Shown here: positions 33,884 to 44,118 of the stretch, one piece after another
Position numbering within the stretch: position 1 is the first letter of the stretch
How the letters are laid out: each line of letters opens with the position of its first letter
Translations under genes and position numbers: made by a program
Notes under the pieces: model-generated
The model's input: the letters and a program-made list of their open reading frames with translations, nothing else
The model's database searches: none
What the model was told of the DNA's origin: nothing
DNA from: Haemonchus contortus
Lineage: Eukaryota > Nematoda > Chromadorea > Rhabditida > Trichostrongylidae
Length of the DNA stretch: 64,000 bases
NCBI GenBank assembly: GCA_000469685.2
Contig: LS997562.1
Coordinates: 16,869,325-16,933,324 of the forward strand
Direction: 5' to 3'

Positions 33884-35045
33884 TCTGAGTAAATGCAGGC
33901 TGCATTATTTGAGGACGATCAGCCACACCATAAATTTGTGGTGCGTGTGCTGGTGCTGGCCTGTCTGTTGGTCCTGGTGCGATGACAGTCCGGATGGTCT
34001 GACTTACAGTAGCCGTTGAAGATTTCGTTTGATTAGTTCGCTGTGCTAATGCGGGTGGTAACTTTCCGTCACCGTAGTCTGCCTCTCCTTCTGAAGTGAT
34101 CTCGCCGATCTCGAAGGATTTTGCCTTCTTCCCATCCGGACAGGTCCAATAGTCAATGGTGGAATCCGAACTCTGTTTACCATTTACGGGCGGCAAAACG
34201 AACTTTTGTTCTTCGCCATTTCTCAGCAAGTGATGCTCCTGTGGCTTTTTCTTGAACTGTTTTTTGTACATTTCAGGGATTTCTACGTTAGGGAGCTCTC
34301 GACCTTCACCACCCCTCGCTTTTTCCTTGCTGTGATGTTTCTTTTTCAACTTTACAATCAGAGAAGTACAGGACGATGACTTCTTCAAACGTGTCGCCCT
34401 TTTGGAGCATTCTTCTTGAGTTTGTTCAATTGGGCTGAATGAACCAGACCTCCGCCTAGTAGATCTTACTGATTTTTCTCGGGATAATTTCTCTTTAGAA
34501 GGTTTTTTCTTCAGAGAGATACCTGTTTGTAAATCATCGATGACACATTTACCCGTCTTCCTTCGACGTTTCTCTCTGCTGGAAGCTGTTTCCCGCCCAG
34601 AGACCACTGTTCTTCTTCCCTCCTTGACACTCATGGACTCTACAGGTTCGGAGGCACCCTTTCTCGCTTGAAACTCTTTCTTTTTGGCAACTAATTCTCT
34701 CAGTTTATTGATTTTGTCGTCAGTTTCTGCAACATCTTGCTTTTTCCCTAATTTTTCTGAACCTACATGCTCGCTACTTCCTTTTCGTTCGGCTTCAAAT
34801 GATTTACCGCTCCCCTGTTGTCGTGCCGAGACTGCACGCTCGGTTTTGTTTTCGTTTTCTTTTTTACTAGTGAGCTTTGCCCCTTCTGCGCTAGGTTTCT
34901 TATAGCTTTTTCTTGAACCTAGCTTCGATACTCCTTTTTTTGCAAGACGTGAACTCGATGACTTTTTTTCAAGGTTAGGGGACAGTCTTTCGTTGGAAGG
35001 CACGACATTTAGCTTGCTTTCCTTCCTTTCCACTTTCGGTGCGGT
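33884..35045 (-). CDS. Basic low-complexity protein with IDYW and YGVADRP motifs, internal exon
   Basis: The exon begins after TGTTTTTTCAG (35046 on the minus strand) and is open for 387 codons. A perfect donor GTAAGT follows 33884, leaving phase 1; the frame itself stays open to 33549, but the sequence past the donor loses the composition. A TTTCTCAG acceptor near 33600 is a possible next exon. The protein is rich in Lys, Arg, Ser and Glu with long charged helical stretches and KKKPSKEK-type patches suggestive of nuclear or nucleic-acid association (inference). STIDYWTCPDGKKAKS lies about 300 codons in and IYGVADRP near the end; both are shared with the plus-strand gene at 20928-22515, in the same order. 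No ATG marks the start, so upstream exons are missing. Function unknown. Confidence 0.8.
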
Positions 35046-35631
35046 CTGAAAAAACACTATTCTTTAGAAAATATCGGAGCTATGACAAGGAAATTCGAAC
35101 AACGATTCCCTGTAATTTCGATACGACTAAACCTATGAGGAACATTTCTTAGTTTCGCTGGATTTTATATCACTAAAAGTGACCTAAAGCTGATCAGAAT
35201 TTTGCAACTGAAAACTAAAGTCATTACTCTGAGGTTAAAACTTGACATATGTCCCCTAATTTCCATCAAAATACCTACATCAGATTAAAACTCAAGTGGT
35301 AGTGGTAAACACAGGGTGCGTCACAATTATTAGGTTGACGCATAATTATTGCGGATTTTTTCGCGGCTTCTTTTCTCTGGATAAAATTACTTTTGAAGCC
35401 GGGATTTTTGTAGAAATAATCTTCTCGCTTTCCTCATTGGAGATATGACTAGAAAGTCATCTTCATGCACGCAAAATTATGCTCTATTACATCGAGAGAT
35501 GATGGAAGGAGGCTCACTCATAACGCGATCTCAACGAACTTCTCGGCGATGAAACAGTCAGCCAAAACCTAACAAGGAATGGAATCTGCTTCTGCGGTCC
35601 CTCATCCACCAACAGATACTCCTATAGATTA

Positions 35632-35960
35632 TCACGTCAATCGCTCTTTGGAGAATTGGTTAACGAACACAACTTTCGACGGGGTGGATGGCTTGATGGC
35701 CAACGTAAAGGCGTGATCGCCTCCGATCGTGATCGCCCGTCTCACCAATATATATTTCGTCACAGACTGAACACCGAAGTTGATAAACCGTCTCTCGCTG
35801 TGTGCAATCTCCGACTTTTCCAAACGGACAAATGACGCAGTTATCCGTAGAACATGCACAGTCGTAAAGTCTGTTGCGGACTAGTTGACGTTTGATATTG
35901 TCGCCTGGTAAGTTTATCAGGACAACACTATCGGCTAAATCCGCGCGTGCTATGCACTGC
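35632..35960 (-). pseudogene. Penelope-like GIY-YIG fragment, inverted partner
   Basis: The minus strand repeats, nearly base for base, the plus-strand segment 36035-36240 (LADSVVLINLPGDNIK through the C-x2-C cluster to YIGETG). After YIGETG it diverges and runs into stops. The two copies point away from each other across about 70 bp. Confidence 0.8.
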
Positions 35961-35989
35961 CTGATTTCTGCGCTAGTTTTGTCCGATAT

Positions 35990-36514
35990 ATGTCTGAGAA
36001 TATGATGTATCTCCGGCTTCCTTTCATATCTTTTTCGGATTTAGCCGATAGTGTTGTCCTGATAAACTTACCAGGCGACAATATCAAACGTCAACTAGTC
36101 CGCAATAGACTTTACGACCGTGCATGTTCTACGGATAACTGTGTCATTTGTCCGTTTGGAAAAGTCGGAGATTGCACACAGCGAGGGACGGTTTATCAAC
36201 TTCGGTGTTCAGTCTGTGACGAAATATATATTGGTGAGACGGGAAGGATGCTCGGCATACGTGTCAAAGAACATCTAGCAGGAAAAAGGCGTGGAAGTCT
36301 ACTAACACCACTTGGGAGGCACCGACTAGAAGGTCATCAAGGCAATGATTTCGACATCGAATGCAAAATCCTAGCCTACGAGAATGAGATCGGTGCCAGA
36401 AAGATACTGGAAGCGTTACATATTCGCACGAAAAATCCAGGCCTGAACAACCGAAATGAGTGTTTGACCATAACGAGTGAACTCTTGCCGTTCATTCCCT
36501 TTTGTGGACTTTGA
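35990..36514 (+). pseudogene. Penelope-like GIY-YIG endonuclease, C-terminal part open
   Basis: A 174-codon open stretch: LADSVVLINLPGDNIKRQLV, a Cys cluster CSTDNCVICPFGKVGDC, then TVYQLRCSVC and IYIGETGRMLGIRVKEH (GIY-YIG core with its conserved Arg and downstream Glu-His), and a long C-terminus ending ITSELLPFIPFCGL. The reverse transcriptase is absent, so this is a 5'-truncated element and not a free-standing gene. The endonuclease portion has no stop. Confidence 0.85.
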
Positions 36515-36733
36515 GATCACCCGCACAGTTCTTATCTTACGATCATCGATGGTGACTCAATGATCCCTTGTTGTTCACACAGAGTGGGACGTAACGCTGG
36601 TGGAACCGCAGAAGGTTGGTCTTTTTGCTGAAACTTTTCCGTATTTTAGTTTCCGGGAGTCGTTGCAACTAGCATAGCGCGTTTGGGCGCTTGGTCGGGT
36701 AAGTCACAGATCAGGAGCTTCGAACTATTGTCA

Positions 36734-36769
36734 GGTCCTGAAGACGACGATTAAGTCGAAACGTTGACT
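36734..36769 (+). ncRNA. Hammerhead-ribozyme-like motif downstream of a Penelope 3' end
   Basis: Stem I GGTC with GACT (one wobble pair), core CTGAAGA, stem II GAC with GTC (extra C before it), then GAAAC and GTT. The cleavage position would be the T at 36765. ATAAAG follows as in the motif at 32310. The core bases are intact and stem II is short. Confidence 0.65.
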
Positions 36770-37195
36770 AATAAAGCGGTTCAACCATAACAAACCTGTA
36801 CGGCAAAGCAGTATTTAAACATTATGTAAAATGCCCAGGTTTCAAGAAGACCGAACATGGAAGTCGAAACTTCTTCGCCTGTGGAATCCGACCACCTAGC
36901 AAATGGGAACCAGTGGTTGACGTATATGGTGGGTATGTTCCGGAGCAATTATTTGAACACGTCTTTCCTAGATATTTCTACGTTTCTTCAAGTAAAATTT
37001 GTGGAAAAAATCCGCAGTAATTATGCATCAATCTAATAGTATTGGTGACGAGTCTGATATCTTTTTCCGGAACGGCGTGTCGCGCTCGCCGCACGCGATG
37101 CGTGCTATGAAGGGAAAGATTTGAATTCCCAATAAAGGTGTACGGAGAGTCACCGCGGAACCACTGCTGTAGGCCGTGGGAAGTCGGGGAGAAGT

Positions 37196-37382
37196 AACAG
37201 GAGCGAAAGTTCAGTCCGGCACTTGGCTCTTACAGTAATCCGGCACGTGTTAACACGCTAATTTTTACCCGTCACATATACGACACGTCGAAATGGGGCT
37301 TTGGGCAAGGACATGGTGGTGGGTGGAGGAGTAAGCCAGGGGGTTACTGTAAGAACCGAGTGCTGGACTGAATTTTCGTTTT
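37196..37382. mobile_element. 190-bp palindromic MITE, copy 2 (inverted relative to copy 1)
   Basis: Ends AACAGGAGCGAAAGTTCAG and CTGAATTTTCGTTTTA, with CCGGCACTTGGCTCTTAC inside the left repeat and the complementary GTAAGAACCGAGTGC on the right. The interior CGTCACATATACGAC is inverted relative to copy 1. Confidence 0.85.
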
Positions 37383-37449
37383 ATTGGAGAATTACCCATT
37401 GGTGATAATTTTACGGAACTTTGCATGTATCGTGTTTGAAAGGTTTTCG

Positions 37450-37575
37450 CGGGTCTGCAGTTTCCTTTATGTCGGCATATGACAGACATACATAATGACA
37501 GAAGAGACGACAGAAGAAAGGCGACAGAACGACAGAACGACAGACGACAGACAAAGCGCTTTCTAGTAAGTGGGA
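37450..37575 (-). mobile_element. Mini-Helitron-like 5' end with TCTG tract
   Basis: On the minus strand it starts TCCCACTTACTAGAAAGCGC after A, then an irregular TGTCGTCTGTCG tract. The 3' end was not located. Confidence 0.45.
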
Positions 37576-37589
37576 TGACTGGAGAGTGT

Positions 37590-38210
37590 TTTTGACCGGG
37601 CCGCCTTCAATAACTAAGCTCCTTGCGCACTACAGGACAACTTGGCCAACTAACCGGAGTCTACTCAGGCGGATGCCCCATTGCGGCAGGGTTGGGTAAA
37701 CTGCTCGGGGAAAGCCTCAAAGTTCTCAGGATCTCAGATATTCATACTTGTATCATATTCTTCCTTTATTTTTTTCTAGTGCTTTTTGGATAGGACGCGT
37801 GGAAATATTTTGCATTATACTTCAAGGAATCTATTGGTACTTGAAAGCCAATGTAGGTGCGAAAAGAGTTGAAGCTAAGCACAAGTGCGGCAGCTTCAAA
37901 ATTATATGGGAATTATGATAAAGCAGCGCAGAAAGAATATAATAAAAGACGGGCAGTAGGAACGGTTTTGTGTGATCGATTTGCCGCACGCGGCTGTCGC
38001 GAAGTTCGTTCCGCAGTCATTACGGCTCTAGCATTCTTCATACAGCTCGATCGCTATGCGAATATTACTTTTGGCATGAGTCTACTGTCAGTTCTTTTGT
38101 TCCTATATTTCTTACTTGCTGCTGCATTCTGCTACATTCCTTCGCGCGGCGCCTCTCTTGCCGCGACGCGACGATTTCGTTCCTACTGCATCACGCCCGA
38201 ATATAATAGA
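37590..38210. other. No gene supported; ORF 37857-38297 probably fortuitous
   Basis: The 146-codon plus-strand ORF has a hydrophobic stretch (SLLSVLLFLYFLLAAAFCYI) but reads into the Helitron-like end at 38212, and no family is recognised. It is not supported as a host gene. Confidence 0.3.
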
Positions 38211-38211
38211 A

Positions 38212-38850
38212 CCAGTCGGATCGCCCGGTTTACGCCGGACCTATTTCCCTGCTTTTACAAAGAAGTTAGAGATGTAGTTAATAGGTGTCACTTTTAATCA
38301 GTACTGAGGGTTTGAGTGCAGAGGAAGGGTAGCCGATTATACCTGTGCCGATAGTCGGTTCTAGGCGGAAGAATACTATTTTTATTCAAGCCTCAGGAGG
38401 GGAAGAGTGTTGGGTTGGAGGTAGGATGATTACCTCGTGCAAAAAGCTAGAATGGGACGTGAGTTGAATATTCAATTGACTCACCCACCTCGGTGCTCCT
38501 CGTAAAGCTCAGGTCAAAAAACTGCATGTTCCCGGCTAAGAAACGTTCCTGAGCGGAATTGTGGGCTAATCCCTTTATATGCGCTAAGGCGCTCAATGTT
38601 CAAAAAAAAGCGGAAGTCTCTCATCTACATTATCACTTCCGATTATGGCATCGACGTAAATAGCACATGCCAATTTAGGTCGACATCACAGTCATAAAAT
38701 ACCCACTCCACATTACTCACTCTACTCCATTGACCTGCCCACCATGTTACTGCTTTATATGTACGAATGAGATGTAGATAGTCTCCATATCACTACCTTT
38801 ACCGTAATCATAAGTTTCACGGACGGTTTCACGAACCAGCTTTATAACTA
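38212..38850 (-). mobile_element. Non-autonomous Helitron-like element H5 (short form)
   Basis: On the minus strand it carries TATAAAGC near its start, CTTATGATTACGGTAAAGGT, AGTGATATGGAG and GTGGGCAGGTCAATGGAG, as in the 2160-2578 copy, and ends with a GTCCGGCGTAAACCGGGC hairpin plus GATCCGACTGG before T. It directly abuts the 3' end of H4. Confidence 0.6.
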
Positions 38851-38852
38851 AA

Positions 38853-40477
38853 CCTGTCAGATCGCCCAGCTAACGCCGGGCCTTCCTTTTTATTGAGGCT
38901 GAGGTACTTCGGCCGAGAAACATCGAACTAATGAAAATCTTTCCCCTTCTTTCGTAGGTTATTTCGCTGTTTCGCCGAGCTAGAGTGTAGATTACCAAAT
39001 GTCTCGAAAATGTAGCTCCTTTTCTTTCCGGATACATCATTAAATGAGGAGCCACTAGAACTAAAAGTCAGTCCGGCACTCGGCTCTTACAGTAACCCCC
39101 TGGCTTACCCCAGCACCCCCTCCCCGTGTCCTTGCCCAAAGCCCCTTTTCGACGCGTCGTATATGTGACGGGTAAAAACTTACGTGTTAACACGTGCCTG
39201 CTTAGTGTAAGAACCGAGTGCCGGACTGAATTTTCGTGCCTGTTGAGAAGCCAACACTATCATCGGTCGGATAAATTCCGTCAAGAATGATATCAAAGCC
39301 TTGCTGGGTAGCGGTAGCAATCCCATTGCAAGAAGTGGCCCAAATTTACTCTTCATGATCACACCGCCTACCGTTCTTGCCGAATGAAACATATCGAAAA
39401 GTCAAAGCTAGATCCTAAATAACAAAGGCGATAGGACTTGACTGATGAGTAGCCTCTTCTTTTGTCAGTGTTCCCATCCTGCCTCTCCTCTTGATTTTGC
39501 TCTACAAGTCTACGGGATCAGGAGTTATGGATTCCCAATCAGACGCTTATTTCGCCAAAACCCCGTCCCTTGGGTATGAAGTCCGGAACTACTACTCATC
39601 ATATACATATGTTCCCTTACTGCCGCCTGCCCCCTGCCAAATTTGAACGCCCTAAGGCCAAATTGATAATTTCGGCGCAAAACCCCGCCCTTTGTGGGCG
39701 GGGTCTGGTCCCGCCTTGTCACTACTAATTCCCATCCTGCCCTCCGTTCTCCTACCAAGTTTAAACGCTCTAGGTCCACGGGCAGAGGAGTTATGAATTT
39801 GCTGCCCAAAATTTCATTCACGCACGCCTCGCTGACTAATCAGGTTGGTCAGTCATGAAGAAGACGTTGAGCGATGCTAATAAAGAAAGAGCATATCCAT
39901 CAATAGTGATGAGATCCTGAGATTCTGAGCAAATGATATTTCTCTTCACAGAAATGCTGAAGAGGGAAGGAGCAATATTGGTGAAGGGGAGCTCAGCAGA
40001 AACAGAACCACTAGAACTCAATATGTGGTGTCAAATATGTTCATGTGCTAAATGAATTCAAAAGAAAGTTTGGGGTCAGCCAATCACTTTCACGTCGCCT
40101 TGTGAGAGAAAGGACTTTCATTGCGAGTTGTTCGACTGAAATGAGAAGGGTAGAGAATGGAGAAAGAGCAATGAGTAGAGTAGCTAAATTCCAAATTCTG
40201 TATAGGTAAACATGACACCATGCCAGTGTCAACCGGAGTCGAAGTACTCGCTTCACTCCTTACCCACTACATTCCGCAGCACTCGCTCCATTAACCTACC
40301 CACCGATTTTCTGCTTCACATATAAAAGGGAACGCTGGATGAGACCAAGTTTTTCATATCAGTACCATTAACATAATCATAAGCTTTGCGGACGGGCAGA
40401 CCGACAGACATACTAACCGACATACCGACACAGAGACACACCAAGCTTCTGCTTTATAAATGCGAAAGAAAAAGGGA
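38853..40477 (-). mobile_element. Non-autonomous Helitron-like element H4
   Basis: On the minus strand it begins TCCCTTTTTCTTTCGC after A, then TTTATAAAGCAGAAGC and a TGTCGG tract, and ends with the hairpin GCCCGGCGTTAGCTGGGC and GATCTGACAGG before T (CAGG in place of CTGG). It contains 115-bp-type units at 39475-39830 and a palindromic MITE at 39057-39245. Confidence 0.55.
39057..39245. mobile_element. 190-bp palindromic MITE, copy 3
   Basis: Left repeat CAGTCCGGCACTCGGCTC then TTACAGTAA; right repeat GAACCGAGTGCCGGACTG. The interior is shared with copy 1 in the same orientation. It lies inside the Helitron-like element H4. Confidence 0.85.
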
Positions 40478-40479
40478 TA

Positions 40480-41740
40480 CTAGAGGTATGTAAGCATAGG
40501 TGAGGTAGCCAGTAAGCTAAGTTAGTAAGTTAACTTCATACTACTTCAAGTTTGTTTCCATGATTTTCAGCGCATCAGTCGATTCAAATCAGCAAGTTAT
40601 AATACACTGATTATAGAATTTTACTTTCGATTCCATCAAATCTAACATGGGATACATTTGATGCCAACTCTCGTGAGTGTTACGTGAGATAGCAAAACAG
40701 ACCTTGTAATTTATAGGTGTTGTTGGATTTTTCGATGCATCTGAAGCGTTTGTGGTTTCCTTGTTCGATGAAGCTCGACGACGGATGATATTTATGAAAG
40801 TGTTTTTGGAATACATTCTGGAATCACGCAAACAATGTCAGAATAGAATGGGGACAATGCGCATTTCCGGCTTACTCCACATCCGACATAATTTGCAGTG
40901 CTGCTAAACTGCATGCATACACCGTGGCCGCAACAGAGCACAACCACCTAGTAGAACCCTAAACAACATCCGTAACCGAGCGACTTCAAAAGCGCATAAA
41001 TAACGTATAAGTAGAAAGCGGAGGGGCGATTCAACCTGCGAAAATGACGTTCCGGCAATTTCAAGTGATTCAACTAGACCAAGCCAGACCTGACGTGAAG
41101 GATTAAATGAGGCAATCTTCCCATTTCTCGAGTCTATACGCCATGCTGCTATCACTTGATTGTTTATTCGAATGAGTACTATTACAGCTGTGATATGAAT
41201 TGAAGCAGATCGAACGTGCAGCTCTTTCTTCCTGATTTACGTGTAGAACTTTTCTCCCTATTGCCCACTAGGTTGCCAATATACTAAGAAATCAGAATTC
41301 GATGTTTCACGAGCACATTGAGAGGAACGACTCTCGTTTTTCCACATATTTGCCTGGGATGGAGTAAGGATTGGGTGAGTGTGCGGGCAGTAGCTGAGAC
41401 AAATGCAGATGCGTACGGTTTCAACAACGCAGTATAGAGAATTCGTTTGTGGCATTACGAAGCTCTGTTTGTCTACTCGATCAGCCGAATTCTTTCTGTC
41501 TATTTCCTTTGATGTTTCTTGTAATCAACTTCATTCGCATTCAAAATTCCCTCGGTTTCACTTCTGGCAAGAAAGGCCAAAGAAGCTCTGCGAACGTCAT
41601 GTCAGCAGGAGTGTGCATTTTATATGGTTCCATTTTTTCAACAATAGTAGCAGCTGCACTTTTAAACCGGCTGCTCTCAATAAGGGAAATCTCTACCACT
41701 ACGAACGTTATTCTAAGGAAAGTTTGCTCGTTAAACTAGC
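40480..41740. other. No gene recognised
   Basis: Overlapping plus-strand ORFs at 41403-41786 run antisense into the end of the CR1-like LINE and have no recognisable domain. Nothing else supported. Confidence 0.35.
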
Positions 41741-42555
41741 AGGCGTAAATATAATTTATATGCTTGAAGAAGAACCCGCTTATTAGCGGTAGAGAGATCC
41801 TTCAAAGTTTGGAATGCACGCAGTAGAGCTAATTTGCAGCTGTTCGTGATGTGATTGGAGAAATCCAGGGTATTGCTGTAGTGGAAGTCTGAATCTCGCA
41901 GCGATTTTACTCAAGCAACAGTGACTCCATCAACCACATATGAAAGAAGGCTGATCCCTGAACCCAGACTAATCCGCGTGCACATCGTCTTATAATGGGC
42001 AAGTGGTAAATGCCACTGTTTGGAACAGTCAGCTAACAAACCAATCAACTTGTGAAGGGCTTTACCATTCTCATCTTCCGGAATAGCCTTGTGCATTTTT
42101 ATATCATCCGCGTACATTTCTACGACAAATCTAACTCGCTCAACCTATTTGGGATATCGGCCGTGAAGATGTTAAAGAGCACCGGAGAGAACACAGCCCC
42201 TTGCGGCACTCCACTCACAACTTCCTTACTGTCCAAAAACTTGTTCTATTTTATATTTATTATTTTCTATAGTATCTTATGCTGGAAAGTTCTACCAGAG
42301 AAGAACCATAAGATCCACTCAATGAGAACAGGATGAAATCTCATCACTTGTAACTTGTGGATCAACTTTTTATGAGATACTATATTGAAAGTTTCCGCGA
42401 ACGAAGTAAATGACATCGCACGAGTCATTACTATCAAGAGCATCAGTCCAGTCCCGAAGACATTCAACCATGTTGGTACCGATTGATCGCCCTGGGATAA
42501 AGCTATGTTAATTTTTCGAAGTAATCTTACAACCAAAAACATGTCTGAGGACATG

Positions 42556-43544
42556 GTAGTCAGCATTTGGTTCCACATCTAATTACTTCGCACCTTCCTC
42601 GCCCATCCACTCACCCGCCTTTGGGGTGACCTCGCTTAATTCATTGGCTGCTGATCTCTGGCAGTCTGAGTGAACTGATATTGATCTTATGGATTGGAAA
42701 CTTTATTATTATTATTATTATTATTATTATCATTAGTATTATTATAATTATTATTTGTTATTATTACACATTCTGAATTCTGGGTTTCTAAAAACGAATG
42801 GTTTTGGTTCACAGAGCTCACAATGCTTTCGGGTGCTGAGGATAAATAAAAGGAATTCGGTGCTACAGCACTCGGGGTAACAGAAAGTGCAGTTGCAAGT
42901 GGTGGAAGGGGTGAAGATGCATGAAATAGAGGTGGTACAGTGTATTGTGTTGGGTTAGCTAAATGCAGGGACTCGTAGGAATAAGAAGGAGCAACAGGTG
43001 CGATTTATCTTGCTTTGAAGCCGGAGAAGGCGCTGTAGTCGAATTCAGAGTAGTACAAGTGAGACATCGTGCTCATGCGATGACAATCACACTGCAAAGG
43101 TGATTTATAACGCTTCCATCCCCATGTTTAAATACCTACAAGTGACCTAGTGGCGGTGTCCAGAGAAAGCGATATAGGGTGTAAAAAAGTGTGAAAGGTC
43201 ACTCTGCTAACTAGTTTGCCTGCAGGCGTCTTATGAGAATGAATGCTTACACGGTGTGATAAATCCTTTTCCCCATCCTATGACCTTTCCAATCATTACT
43301 TTAGCCTCCACAGCTTTCTGTGTATCATTATCAATGGGTTGCATGATTTTTTTGTTTTGCTTTATTTTATTTTTCATGCTTTAGAAGTTTCCCAATTATA
43401 TAATCGATATTGTTACTTCTGAGCATGGTGGTCTGGCAGAGAGATCAGCAGCCAACGAATTAAGCGAGGTCATCCCACAGGCGGGTGAGTGGATGGGCGA
43501 TGTAGGTGCGAAGTAATTAGACGTGAAACCAAATATACTCACCC
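42556..43544. mobile_element. Long-TIR DNA element in the LINE, 11-bp target duplication
   Basis: CTGAGGACATG occurs directly on both sides (42545-42555 and 43545-43555), and deleting one copy plus the insert restores the LINE reading (KEHVLR into HVFGCK). The ends form inverted repeats of about 110 bp (TTTGGTT-CCACATCTAATTAC ... GTAATTAGACGTG-AACCAAA), including CATCCACTCACCCGCCT. A 9-11 bp target duplication with long inverted repeats suggests a Mutator-like non-autonomous element. No transposase is seen. An ATT tract lies inside. Confidence 0.8.
42700..42768. repeat. (ATT)n microsatellite
   Basis: About 23 imperfect ATT units inside the long-TIR element. Confidence 0.9.
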
Positions 43545-44118
43545 CTGAGGACATGCTCCTTGAGTTTTTTTGAATAATGTACAGAAAATGGTACTAATGC
43601 CGACGGGACGGCAGTTGCCTGGATCCTAAGATGGATCCTTTTTCAAAATCGAAATGGCAAAGTTATGCTTCTATCCAGGACATACCTCACCTTGATCAGT
43701 CATTGGTTGAATATATGAGGTAAAGGTCCACTAATATGTAATACGTGCCACTCTTCTGATAGAAAGGAGTGGGGTGGAATCCGGAGTTTTAGAAGAGGAT
43801 CTCGGTCATTTCATAACCTGCTAATAGGGCTGTTTTGCATCGAAGCACGGGTCACTAGCAATGGGTGGTGGTTGTGTGGCGAACTCTGGAACCCTTCCAT
43901 CATGCTCAAAAAAAGACTTCGCGAACTGTTCTGCTAATAATTTTAGCCTTATCCCACGGGCGGTATTCCACAACATCACCTGCTTTCAGACAGCCAGTAT
44001 TAGTCTTATCTTTCAGTTTCTGATTTAAATGCTTGTAAAAGGTATGGTATGTATTTGAATCTTCAAAAAGAAAAGCTTATTGAATTCCTTATATTTCGAC
44101 CAAATACCAATTCTCCCA

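Larger units (their letters stand above)
35330..37036 (+). mobile_element. mariner-family element, internally deleted and split by Penelope sequence
   Basis: The left end TTAGGTTGACGCATAATTA with TTGCGGATTTTT is matched in inverse by the right end (AAAAAATCCGCAGTAATTAT, then GCATCAATCTAA), with TA on both sides. The left interior gives ELLGDETVSQNLTRNG, the right interior NFFACGIRPPSKWEPVVDVY, both in the style of mariner transposase N- and C-termini. The middle of the transposase is missing. The inverted Penelope 3' ends (about 35630-36790) lie in between and were probably inserted later. Confidence 0.72.

Noticed and set aside
37857..38297. 146-codon ORF with a hydrophobic stretch
   Set aside because: Its C-terminal quarter is the end of a Helitron-like element, no family was recognised, and no splice context supports it.
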